Below are positions 7,174 through 15,189 of a stretch of 39,458 nucleotides of DNA, in pieces; position 1 is the first letter of the stretch, and every line of letters begins with the position of its first letter. The stretch is taken from positions 1 through 39,458 of the forward strand of contig JBGTDU010000074.1 of the NCBI GenBank assembly GCA_041748175.1, written 5' to 3'. A program made the position numbers and the translations under genes. Below the pieces are notes generated by a model, which saw nothing but the letters and a program-made list of their open reading frames with translations, searched no databases and was not told the DNA's origin. Source of the stretch: JAHEJB01 sp041748175. Its GTDB lineage: Bacteria > Bacteroidota > Rhodothermia > Rhodothermales > Rubricoccaceae.

Positions 7174-9099
7174 ATGAAAACGCAATCCATTGGTCTCCTT
7201 GTGGCGCTGCTCTTTGTGGCCGGGCCCCTCGCCCTCGCGCAGGCTCCCAAAACCCTTAGCCATCAAGGCTCTCTTGAGGAGGGCGGTGTTCCGGTAAACG
7301 GTACCCGCACACTGGGATTCGGGCTCTACACTAGTGCTTCAGGCGGTACCGCCATTTGGGCGGAGGGCCATCCGAATATCTCCGTGACTGACGGTGTCTT
7401 TGCGGTTGTGCTCGGCAGTACCACCCCTCTGCCGAGCCAGGCGTTTTTCCAACCGCTCTGGCTTGAGATGGCCGTTGGTTCCACGATCCTCTCTCCGCGA
7501 ACGGCCATGACGGCAACGCCCTATTCGATGGGGCTCGTGCTACCAATAGCCGCGCAGGCAGCCGATTCTGGCGCATTGCTCAGCATCAGCAACACACAGG
7601 TCGGTGGTGGACAAGTTAATCCGACCGCAATTCAAGGGGAGACCGCGCACGATACAGGGTGGGGCGTGTTTGGCTGGGCCACGGCAGCGGCAGGCAGTGC
7701 GACGGGTGTCCGTGGCCAATCAGCCTCGCCGGGGGGCAGTGGCGTGTTCGGTTTCGCTACGGCGCTCTCCGGAATTGCTAAGGGTATTTGGGGCATTTCG
7801 GCTTCGACTGACGGTAGGGGCGTGGATGGTCAAGCTACGGCGTCTTCGGGGGCGACTTACGGTGTCTTCGGCCAATCGCAATCGACTGGAGGCCGGGGCA
7901 TTTACGGCTTCGCCACGGCGTCTTCGGGAGCGACCTACGGTGTCTACGGCGAGTCCGCCTCGACTTCAGGTCGTGGCGTCAACGCGTTCGCCTCGGCAGC
8001 AACCGGTTCGACGTTTGGCGTCTTCGGCCAAGTGCAGTCTACCTCAGGGATCGGCGTGCGTGGCTATGCCGCGGCCACTTCGGGCACGACGTATGGTGTC
8101 TACGGCGAGTCCGCCTCGACGAGTGGGCGCGGCGTCAATGCATTCGCTTCGGCCGCATCTGGCACGACGTACGGCGTCTTCGGCCAGGCACAATCGACCT
8201 CGGGCACAGGCGTCTACGCCCTCGCCGCGGCGGGTTCGGGCACGACCTTCGGCGTCTATGCCCAGTCGAACTCTCCCAATGGGACCGGTGTCTCTGGACG
8301 GGCCGCGGCAACAACCGGCCTCGCGGTGGGCGTCCTCGGTGAGAGTAACGCCTCGATCGGCATCGGTGTTAAGGGTGTGGCGAATGCGGTTCCAGCGGGT
8401 CAGACTCCCGTGGTGGGCGTGCGAGGCGAGGCCGGCGCGACCTCCGGCCCGGCCTATGGCGTCTTTGGGCTGTCGGGCTCGGCCAGCGGTTACGGGCTCT
8501 ACGCCACCAACACAGCCACGAACGGCTATGCAGGATATTTCGCGGACCAGGTCCGGGTTAACGATGCCCTCTATGTCCACGATGGCTCTGCATCTAGCGC
8601 CACCATCATCCTCGATGCCAACTTCAACGGCGACGGGCGTGTTATCACCGAGGAGCTTGAGATTACGGGCGGCTCCGACCTCGCCGAGCACTTCGATGTG
8701 GCCGTCTTCCCAGGTTTCGAGACGCCACTGCCAGGCATGGTCGTCTCCATCGACACGGAAATCCCTGGCCGCCTAGCCATCAGTGCTACGCCCTACGATG
8801 GCCTCGTAGCGGGCATCATTAGCGGCGCGGGCGATGTGGAGACCGGCCTCCTTATGGGCCAGCGTGGCAGCATCGCCGATGGTGATTTCCCCGTCGCCCT
8901 GGTTGGGCGTGTCTACGTGCTTGTGGACGCCGACTATGGTCCGGTTCACCCCGGCGACCTTCTCACGACGAGCGGCACGCCGGGTCACGCCATGCTCGCC
9001 GCCGACCGCGAGAGGTCGCAGGGCGCGGTGATCGGCAAGGCCATGACCGGACTCGAAAGCGGGCAGGGCCTCGTTCTCGTCCTTGTCAGTCTTCAGTAA
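7174..9099 (+). CDS. Secreted repeat protein with tail-fibre-like 26-residue beta repeats
   Basis: A 641-residue exported protein starting MKTQSIGLLVALLFVAGPLA with a signal peptide cleaved near LALAQ. The ATG at 7174 was chosen because it gives a standard signal peptide. After it comes a ~110-residue N-terminal domain (LSHQGSLEEGGVPVNG ... LGFGLYTSASGG ... PRTAMTATPYSMG) found in many secreted bacterial proteins. Residues ~178-411 are nine tandem 26-residue units of the type GVYGESASTSGRGVNAFASA, likely a beta-solenoid or fibre. The C-terminal domain (residues ~500-641; SDLAEHF, PGMVVSID, VALVGRVYVLVDADYGPV, PGDLLTTS, PGHAM) resembles the terminal domain of other surface repeat proteins. There is no T9SS sorting domain. 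It is the first gene of the rightward exported-protein run, and a related protein is encoded at 38692. Confidence 0.8.
   Translation: MKTQSIGLLVALLFVAGPLALAQAPKTLSHQGSLEEGGVPVNGTRTLGFGLYTSASGGTAIWAEGHPNISVTDGVFAVVLGSTTPLPSQAFFQPLWLEMAVGSTILSPRTAMTATPYSMGLVLPIAAQAADSGALLSISNTQVGGGQVNPTAIQGETAHDTGWGVFGWATAAAGSATGVRGQSASPGGSGVFGFATALSGIAKGIWGISASTDGRGVDGQATASSGATYGVFGQSQSTGGRGIYGFATASSGATYGVYGESASTSGRGVNAFASAATGSTFGVFGQVQSTSGIGVRGYAAATSGTTYGVYGESASTSGRGVNAFASAASGTTYGVFGQAQSTSGTGVYALAAAGSGTTFGVYAQSNSPNGTGVSGRAAATTGLAVGVLGESNASIGIGVKGVANAVPAGQTPVVGVRGEAGATSGPAYGVFGLSGSASGYGLYATNTATNGYAGYFADQVRVNDALYVHDGSASSATIILDANFNGDGRVITEELEITGGSDLAEHFDVAVFPGFETPLPGMVVSIDTEIPGRLAISATPYDGLVAGIISGAGDVETGLLMGQRGSIADGDFPVALVGRVYVLVDADYGPVHPGDLLTTSGTPGHAMLAADRERSQGAVIGKAMTGLESGQGLVLVLVSLQ
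7705..8406 (+). repeat. Nine tandem 78-bp (26-residue) coding repeats
   Basis: Starting at the GGT codon at 7705, units of 78 bases encode G-[VI]-x-[GA]-x-S-x-S ... G-x-G-[VI] ... A-x-A-x-x-G-x-x-[YF]. Eight units keep exact 26-residue spacing; the ninth (from 8329) is followed by a three-residue insertion. Two units (from about 7939 and 8095) are nearly identical, and the following units also match, pointing to a recent 156-bp duplication. Confidence 0.85.
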
Positions 9100-9147
9100 G
9101 CGCCGCATGTCGGTTGCACCCTCTGCCCTATCTCCAGGAGCCCTACC

Positions 9148-10461
9148 ATGAAACGTCTAGCCCTCACGCTGGGATTGCTGATGGCCGCGACCGGCGCCCA
9201 TGCCCAGTCTGCCCCCGCGCCCCTCCATCGGGTGGACCGTGTCCTCAGCACTGGCCGACACAGCCTCCCGGTCTCGGCAGACCCCGTTCGCGTCGTCTTC
9301 TCCGAGACGGTCGGCGAGGCCGATGCCCCCTGGCTCCAGCTCCACTTCGGCGAGTTCGACCTCGGCGCGAACAGCATCCTCCGCCTGACGGCACTCGAGG
9401 ACGGCGACCAGCAGCACTTCACGCAGCGGACGCTCACCATCTGGGAGGGCAATTCCGCCCTTTTCAACGGTGGCCTCGTCATGCTCGAGCTCCTCGTCGC
9501 TCCCGGTGACGACGGCGTCTTCGCCACGCTCGACGCCCTCAGCGTCGGCGAACGGGGGGCGCCGGAGGCCCTTTGTGACGGCGACGACGACCGCGTGAGC
9601 ACGACGGACCCCGCCGTCGGGCGGATCGTCCCCATCGGATGTACGGGGTGGATCGTCTCCAGTGGTGCCTACCTCACGGCTGGCCATTGCATCGCCGCAG
9701 GGTTCACCACCATCGAGTTCAACGTACCGTCCTCTGACCCTGATGGAACGATCAACAACGCACTTGTCGAGGATCAGTATCCCATTCTCTCGGGCAGCAT
9801 CGTCTTCGACAACGGCTCCGGGCAAGACTGGGCCGTCTATGACGTGGGAGAGAACACGGAGACCGGCCTCACGGCCATTGCCGCGCAGGGCGACTTCTTC
9901 CGCATGACGCGCGATCACAACCCCGCGGCGATCCGCATCACCGGGTACGGCACCGACGACACGCCGCCCGGCTCGACCGGTGGGCGCAACGCCGACAATC
10001 AGACTCTCCAGACCGACACCGGCTCTAACGAAGGCGAGACGGTTGAGGCTGCCAACAACGCCTACTGGGAGTACCGCGCCGACACCATGGGCGGTAACTC
10101 CGGTGGCCCCATCATTACAACGAGCGCCGGCTTACCCGAGACCACCGTCGGCATCCACACCACCGGGGGTTGTGAAGACGACGGCGGAGCCAACACGGGC
10201 ACGTCGTTCGAGAACGACGACCTCGAAACCGCCATCCGCAATTTCACAGGCGCGAACGCCAAGTTCCTCGACAACGGGGATGCGATCCCCTTCGAGGACG
10301 GCACGGTGTTCCGGCCCTACAGCACGCTGAGCAATGCGGTGAACGCCGTGTCGACCGGCGGCGTGGTGAGCATCGTGCAGGGCACCTACACTACGGGCAC
10401 GAGCCTCTACACTAAAGCGATGAGATGGGCAGCACCCGTCGGTTCCGTCGTCGTTCACTAA
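9148..10461 (+). CDS. Secreted trypsin-like serine protease
   Basis: A 437-residue exported peptidase starting MKRLALTLGLLMAATGAHAQ, signal peptide cleaved after residue ~20. Residues ~30-145 form an N-terminal domain of unknown type. The protease domain (~155-370) has the full catalytic triad: His180 in LTAGHC, Asp228 in DWAVYDV, and Ser318 in GGNSGGP. Cysteines at 165/181 and 341 may form disulfides. The last ~50 residues (from FRPYSTLSNAVNAV) look like the first turns of a beta-helix and end soon after; the metzincin encoded 14 bp downstream ends in a similar segment. No standard T9SS domain is visible. It lies 48 bp after the repeat protein gene on the same strand. Substrate unknown. Confidence 0.85.
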   Translation: MKRLALTLGLLMAATGAHAQSAPAPLHRVDRVLSTGRHSLPVSADPVRVVFSETVGEADAPWLQLHFGEFDLGANSILRLTALEDGDQQHFTQRTLTIWEGNSALFNGGLVMLELLVAPGDDGVFATLDALSVGERGAPEALCDGDDDRVSTTDPAVGRIVPIGCTGWIVSSGAYLTAGHCIAAGFTTIEFNVPSSDPDGTINNALVEDQYPILSGSIVFDNGSGQDWAVYDVGENTETGLTAIAAQGDFFRMTRDHNPAAIRITGYGTDDTPPGSTGGRNADNQTLQTDTGSNEGETVEAANNAYWEYRADTMGGNSGGPIITTSAGLPETTVGIHTTGGCEDDGGANTGTSFENDDLETAIRNFTGANAKFLDNGDAIPFEDGTVFRPYSTLSNAVNAVSTGGVVSIVQGTYTTGTSLYTKAMRWAAPVGSVVVH

Positions 10462-10475
10462 CCGGAATCTTTGCC

Positions 10476-11726
10476 ATGAAATCGCTCCTCGTTACCGTCT
10501 TCCTCTGGACGCTCGTCGCCGCCAACATCGCCCCCGTCGCCGCCCAAGGCACGACTGTCCTGAACGTCGAGATCGACTACATGGTGGAGACCGGCCCCGG
10601 CGCTCACTCACACCGCCCGAGCCAGGACGAGATCGACGCCGTCATCCGGATGTTCGCCTGCCAGGGAGTCACCCTGAATGTCGTTATCGACGACGCGTTG
10701 CCGCACTTCGACGTGCTTCGGCGCGACCCCTTATTCGGCGACCTTTTCGAATACTCCAACGGGTTGGATACGTTCGGCGGCATCAAGTCCCTTCTCTTCA
10801 ATCGCGGTGATGGCTGGCACTACGCTGTCTTCGGTCACCAGTACGAGGATGAAGAGTACGACGTCACGAATAGTTCGGGGCTTGGCGAACGGCCGGGCGA
10901 TGACTTCGTTGTCACCCTGGGCGCGTTCGACAATGAGATCGGGACGGCGTGGGACCGTGCGGCGACCTTCGCCCATGAGTTCGGCCACAACCTTGGTTTA
11001 AGGCATACTGGTGCATCGGAGATCGGGGGGAACAATATGCCAAACCTGACCAGCGTCATGTCTTATTTCTTCCAACTTACGGGCGTGCGCTCCGCACTTC
11101 AATGCAACGGCCTCATTGGGGCATCCGACTCGGAAACACTCTACAAGGAGTTGGATTACTCTCATGGGCGTGCATGTACGCTCGTTGAACTTGGCTTGCT
11201 GGAGGACCGAGGGATGGGCGTAGTTCCAGTTGACTGGAATTGCAACGGAGCGCTTTCGGACATCGTGGTGCAGGACTTAAACAGTAACAACGATGGCACT
11301 CCTGCTTTCTGGTGCGGCTCGACCGGTCCACTGCAAGCACTCTCGGATTACGACGAGTGGAGCAACCTCGTCGACGTTACCATGATGCCCGAAGTGAGCT
11401 ACGTCTCAGAAGAGGTGTCGTGCGTTTCGGCTGATGAGATAGCAGCCTACCGTTCACGGCTTGAGGAGCGCGGAGGCGGGGGATGCCTGCAGCCGACGCC
11501 ATCGCTAGAGGCCTGCACTCTCCGAAGAATGAATTACCTGTCCAGCGGAGGTGGCGTGCAGGTTGGCACGTGCCAGGTACCCTTCGCCAGTGTCGAAGCC
11601 GTGAAAGCTTTGTCGGGCGACGGCGACATCCTCTATGTCCAGCCCGGTTCTTACTCCACGAGCGGCATCATCTTTTCCGATCCGCTACAAATCCTCGGCC
11701 CGGGCGGCGCGGTCATCGGCAACTAA
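10476..11726 (+). CDS. Secreted zinc metalloprotease (metzincin)
   Basis: A 416-residue exported protein starting MKSLLVTVFLWTLVAANIAP, signal peptide cleaved near VAAQ (residue 24). The zinc site HEFGHNLGLRH occupies residues 167-177 (ligands His167, His171, His177, catalytic Glu168) and is followed by the Met-turn SVMSY with Met195, which defines a metzincin. Downstream DWNCNGALSD with nearby cysteines resembles the region often following such domains in reprolysin- or pappalysin-like bacterial proteases. The C-terminal ~55 residues (VPFASVEAVKALSGDGDILYV onward) resemble the end of the neighbouring serine protease. The ATG at 10476 is 14 bp after the protease stop, so the two are surely co-transcribed. 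Confidence 0.85.
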   Translation: MKSLLVTVFLWTLVAANIAPVAAQGTTVLNVEIDYMVETGPGAHSHRPSQDEIDAVIRMFACQGVTLNVVIDDALPHFDVLRRDPLFGDLFEYSNGLDTFGGIKSLLFNRGDGWHYAVFGHQYEDEEYDVTNSSGLGERPGDDFVVTLGAFDNEIGTAWDRAATFAHEFGHNLGLRHTGASEIGGNNMPNLTSVMSYFFQLTGVRSALQCNGLIGASDSETLYKELDYSHGRACTLVELGLLEDRGMGVVPVDWNCNGALSDIVVQDLNSNNDGTPAFWCGSTGPLQALSDYDEWSNLVDVTMMPEVSYVSEEVSCVSADEIAAYRSRLEERGGGGCLQPTPSLEACTLRRMNYLSSGGGVQVGTCQVPFASVEAVKALSGDGDILYVQPGSYSTSGIIFSDPLQILGPGGAVIGN

Positions 11727-11768
11727 CATCTCCGACGCTACCCCTCATTCCTTCCGATCCTTCTTGCC

Positions 11769-12968
11769 ATGAAATCCGCCCCGCGAACCTTTCTGTTTCG
11801 TCTTCTCCTCACGGCGACTTTCCTTCCATCTCTATTGCTTGCACCGCAGACCCAGGCACAGTATGCGTTGCGCACTTCGGTCATCGGCTCTGGTGGAACG
11901 GATGCTTCTAGTGGAGCCTTCCACATTCGCGCTACCACCGGTCAAGCGGCCGTCGGCCCGGTCGCATCCGGCACCTTCGCGGTCGGGCAAGGCTTCTGGT
12001 ACGCGACCGGATCTAGTGGGGGAGACCCGGGCCCTACCCTGGCGATTAACATGACCCCGATTAGCCCGCCGATCATTATTCCGGCGACCGGCGGAAGCTT
12101 TCTCTTCGACATCACCATAACGAACGGTTCAGCGTCGCAGCAAAACTTTCAATTGTGGACAGACATCACACTCCCGAATGGCAATTCCCGGCCCGGCCTC
12201 CGTGCGCAGAACCTAACGCTGGCTGCCGGCGAGACGTTCGGGCCGGTGGAACTTCGGCAGCGAGTGCGGGCCAGCTCTCCGCCGGGCTCCTATCTCTACA
12301 CAGCCTACGTAGGAGAATTTCCAAGCACGGTAATCGACAGTGATGGCTTTGCCTGGTCAAAGGAAGCCGCCGCGATAGCGAGCCGGCTCCAGTCGAACAC
12401 GCAGTCGGCTGACTATTCGAGTGCACTCGCGCGAACGAATGCCGTCTCCGAAACGAATGCCGTCTCCGAACAGCCGGATACAGCGCGGCAGCAGAATCCC
12501 GGCACGACCCGAGAATCAATGGAGGAGTGGGGGGTTTACTTTGAATTGACGGGCAGTGTGCTCGTTGAGCCGAACGATCTTCTAGCGCTCGTTCAGGCAG
12601 AGGATGATTCCGCAAAGATCGCAGACGATTCGTCGACGGTGGAGATTATCGAGCCTGTTGAGGCCATTCCAGCCGAGATGATCGTCAGTGTTGCGACGCT
12701 GCCAGACGAGATCACGCTAGCCTCCGCCTATCCGAACCCGTTCAATGGCCGCACGACAATCCGTGTAGGGCTACCGGCGGCAAGCGCGGCTCGGCTCGAA
12801 GTCTACGACATTAGGGGTCGCCGCGTCGCTGTCCTGTTGGATGGAGAACGGGATGCCGGCTGGCACGAGGCCGTACTTGACGGTGGCGCACTGGCGGGCG
12901 GGGTCTACGTCTTACGACTGGTTGCTGGAGAACGCATGCTCACCCAGCGCCTCACGCTTATCCGCTGA
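11769..12968 (+). CDS. Secreted protein with T9SS type A sorting domain
   Basis: A 399-residue exported protein starting MKSAPRTFLFRLLLTATFLP, signal peptide cleaved near QTQAQ. The N-terminal part (YALRTSVIGSGG ... RATTGQAAVG ... VGQGFWY) is a short motif block common at the start of Bacteroidota T9SS cargo. Residues ~95-195 form a possible Ig-like beta domain. A Ser/Asn/Glu-rich linker contains a perfect 18-bp tandem duplication at 12435-12470 (TNAVSE twice). Residues ~315-399 are a T9SS sorting domain (YPNPFNGRT, VYDIRGRRVAVL, GGVYVLRL, LTLIR). It follows the metzincin by 42 bp on the same strand. No enzymatic function is recognisable. Confidence 0.8.
   Translation: MKSAPRTFLFRLLLTATFLPSLLLAPQTQAQYALRTSVIGSGGTDASSGAFHIRATTGQAAVGPVASGTFAVGQGFWYATGSSGGDPGPTLAINMTPISPPIIIPATGGSFLFDITITNGSASQQNFQLWTDITLPNGNSRPGLRAQNLTLAAGETFGPVELRQRVRASSPPGSYLYTAYVGEFPSTVIDSDGFAWSKEAAAIASRLQSNTQSADYSSALARTNAVSETNAVSEQPDTARQQNPGTTRESMEEWGVYFELTGSVLVEPNDLLALVQAEDDSAKIADDSSTVEIIEPVEAIPAEMIVSVATLPDEITLASAYPNPFNGRTTIRVGLPAASAARLEVYDIRGRRVAVLLDGERDAGWHEAVLDGGALAGGVYVLRLVAGERMLTQRLTLIR
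12435..12470 (+). repeat. Perfect 18-bp tandem duplication
   Basis: The 18-base unit at 12435-12452 is repeated exactly at 12453-12470 and keeps the frame, adding six residues (TNAVSE) to a linker of the T9SS protein. Confidence 0.9.
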
Positions 12969-13041
12969 CAGAGCCATATCGAGGCCAAGACGCGGTAAAT
13001 CAACCATCACTGCTCTCTTTCTCAACTTGACCAAGACCGCT

Positions 13042-13524
13042 ATGAAAACGCCCTCCTCCGCTTCCCCTGTTCGCTTCTGCGTCCTCGCCATTTCGCTAGC
13101 AATCGGTCTCGTCGGCTGCGATGCCAACGAGATGCCCACAGATAACGGCTCCGCCAATCTGAGCGGTGCCTACTTCCTCGCAAACGTTAGCTCCTTCGCG
13201 AACCCGAGCGACCAGAACCTCCCGCTACCCGCTACCATTGTGAGCCTGCTATTCGGCACGCTACGCGTCGATAGCGGCTCGATCAACTTCGGGTCGGGCG
13301 GCACCTACACCGTCACGTTCCAGGGGGAGCACGACGACGGAAGTGGCAGTGTCCCTTTCACGGAGCAGGGCGAGGGGACGTACGAGCGCCGTGGCGATGC
13401 GCTGTCCTTCTACGGCATTGGCGCTCCGACGACAATCGTCTTTACCGGAACGGTCGACGGAGGCGCAATCCTTCTCGTTTACAAACTTGCTGGCCTTCCA
13501 TACGAGATGCGCTTGGAGCGCTGA
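13042..13524 (+). CDS. Small lipoprotein
   Basis: A 160-residue protein starting MKTPSSASPVRFCVLAISLA with a lipobox LVGC; Cys26 should be lipidated, anchoring the protein in the outer or inner membrane. The mature part is a predicted small beta-rich domain (SANLSGAYFLANVSSF ... GTYTVTFQGEHDDGSG ... GTYERRGDALSFYG), resembling lipocalin-like or META-like lipoproteins of unknown function. The ATG at 13042 was chosen because it gives the lipoprotein signal. It sits 73 bp after the T9SS protein and 79 bp before the L-domain protein, all on the same strand. Confidence 0.8.
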   Translation: MKTPSSASPVRFCVLAISLAIGLVGCDANEMPTDNGSANLSGAYFLANVSSFANPSDQNLPLPATIVSLLFGTLRVDSGSINFGSGGTYTVTFQGEHDDGSGSVPFTEQGEGTYERRGDALSFYGIGAPTTIVFTGTVDGGAILLVYKLAGLPYEMRLER

Positions 13525-13603
13525 GAGGACCTTTCCACTAGACCCCGTCCCGGCAGGTACAAACCTGTCTCCCCTTCTGTTTGCCTCCAACCACGCTTCA
13601 ACC

Positions 13604-15025
13604 ATGAAAGCCCTCTTCCACAGAGTTGCCTGGTGCGCGCCTCTCCTTCTGGTGCTGCTAGGTGCTGCCAGCCCAGCACACGCGCAGGTTTGCTCGGGTA
13701 ACAGAAACCTCAATTCGCAGGCACAGGTCGACCTCTTCGACTGTGCTGTCGTAACCGGAACATTGAACATAAGTGGGTTCGACATCACAGACCTTACGCC
13801 CCTCGCGGAGCTCACGACGGTCGGATCAACGATAACGAGCGAGTTCACGATCTCGTCCAACGATAATCTTGTATCTCTGGTTGGGTTGGAAAATCTTGCG
13901 TCGGTTAGCGGACCGATCCATATCCGCCACAACCCCGTGTTGGCGTCTCTGTCGGGGCTTGACGGCCTGACTTCTACCGATACGCTCCTCAGCGTGTTGA
14001 ACAACGATGGGCTGACATCACTGATGGGGCTTGAGGGCATCACGAACCTTGGTGGCATCAATATTCAGGACAATCCTGCATTGGAATCCCTCCACGGGCT
14101 TGCTGGTCTTACGACCGTAGAACGCGTTTTTTTTGTAGCGAACAATTCCACCTTGGAGTCGCTTGCCGGGCTGGAAAACCTCACATCGGTGGGCTCAATC
14201 CTCGGCATTTCGGACAACGAGCAACTGGGGTCACTAACGGGCCTCGAAAATCTCGTCATGGTCGGCGGGAATCTCTCGATCTCGCAGAACCCGCTGCTCG
14301 AATCGCTCACGGGATTGGATGGACTCACGACAGCCGGGCGTCTTACGATCGCGCAAAATTCCGTACTCGTTTCGCTTGATGGACTGGAGAACCTCACGGC
14401 GATCGACGAATCACTTACCATTATTCTAAATCCAATGCTTGTTTCGTTGCACGGGCTAGAGGGCCTTGATTCCGTCGCTGAATCCATCCAGATAAATCAG
14501 AACAACCTCTTGGAATCGCTCGACGGAATGGAGGGGATCACGTCCGTTGAAGCACTCCAGATTATGGAGAACGACGTACTAAACCACTGCGTCTGCGGGC
14601 TCGGCGGGTTGATTTCCGGCACACCGGCGATGTTTACGGGTGTCGGCGGCTCTGTCGATATCGAGGACAACCTCCTTTTGGGCGAGTGCACCTCTCCGGC
14701 AGTGGTACTGGCCGCAACCTGCATTCCAGTTGCCAACGAACCTGCGGCGATTTCGAACGGCGGTTTTGCTCTCTCAGCAGTTTGGCCGAACCCGATCAGC
14801 ACGACGGGCGAGTTCACGCTCGAATCTGCGGTCACTCGGCACGTATTGGTGGCGGTCTATGATATGCTCGGCCGCAAAGTGTTCACGCTTTTCGAAGGAA
14901 AAATGTCGGTGGGTGCACCCCAACATATAAGCTTTGACGTAGCGGAGTTGCCATCTGGAGTCTACGTCGTGCGCGCGGAAGGAACGGATTTCTCGGTGGC
15001 TCGAAGAATGGCCGTGATCCGCTGA
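13604..15025 (+). CDS. Secreted leucine-rich receptor-L-domain-like protein with T9SS sorting domain
   Basis: A 473-residue exported protein starting MKALFHRVAWCAPLLLVLLG, cleaved near PAHAQ. Residues ~45-350 are about a dozen repeats of roughly 24 residues with the pattern NxxLxSLxGLexLxxVxxxLxI, like receptor L-domain or BspA-type leucine-rich repeats used for binding. A C-terminal segment (~390-473; WPNPISTTGEFTLES, AVYDMLGRKVFTLF, LPSGVYVVRAEG, MAVIR) is a T9SS type A sorting domain, so the repeat domain is displayed on or released from the surface. It is the last gene of the exported-protein run. The ligand is unknown; adhesion is a reasonable inference. Confidence 0.85.
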   Translation: MKALFHRVAWCAPLLLVLLGAASPAHAQVCSGNRNLNSQAQVDLFDCAVVTGTLNISGFDITDLTPLAELTTVGSTITSEFTISSNDNLVSLVGLENLASVSGPIHIRHNPVLASLSGLDGLTSTDTLLSVLNNDGLTSLMGLEGITNLGGINIQDNPALESLHGLAGLTTVERVFFVANNSTLESLAGLENLTSVGSILGISDNEQLGSLTGLENLVMVGGNLSISQNPLLESLTGLDGLTTAGRLTIAQNSVLVSLDGLENLTAIDESLTIILNPMLVSLHGLEGLDSVAESIQINQNNLLESLDGMEGITSVEALQIMENDVLNHCVCGLGGLISGTPAMFTGVGGSVDIEDNLLLGECTSPAVVLAATCIPVANEPAAISNGGFALSAVWPNPISTTGEFTLESAVTRHVLVAVYDMLGRKVFTLFEGKMSVGAPQHISFDVAELPSGVYVVRAEGTDFSVARRMAVIR

Positions 15026-15062
15026 GGACGTGACGTAAAACGCTCCGCACGAGGACAGACTA

Positions 15063-15149
15063 CAGCATCCACGTCCGCCGCACCATCCACTCCGACGTCA
15101 CGACGATCAGGCAGAGAATGGCGAGGACGTAGAGGGAGTCGGCGGGCAT
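15063..15149 (-). pseudogene. Truncated 5' fragment of a DUF819 gene
   Basis: Read leftward from an ATG at 15149, this encodes MPADSLYVLAILCLIVVT and continues to codon 28, matching the intact DUF819 protein at 26 of the first 28 residues. DNA identity is about 90% (9 mismatches in 87 by eye). Similarity then stops sharply at ~15063. It is the right-hand partner of the repeat at 3831-3917. The flanks 15026-15062 and 15150-15189 hold nothing else I recognise. Confidence 0.85.
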
Positions 15150-15189
15150 GGTGTGAAGCTACGCACCCGTACTCTAGCCCTGCGGCGCG

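Noticed and set aside
7604..8776. Long Arg/Ser-rich open frame overlapping the repeat protein
   Set aside because: It is a shadow of the repetitive GC-rich gene at 7174-9099, with no start context or domain and composition typical of an out-of-frame read.
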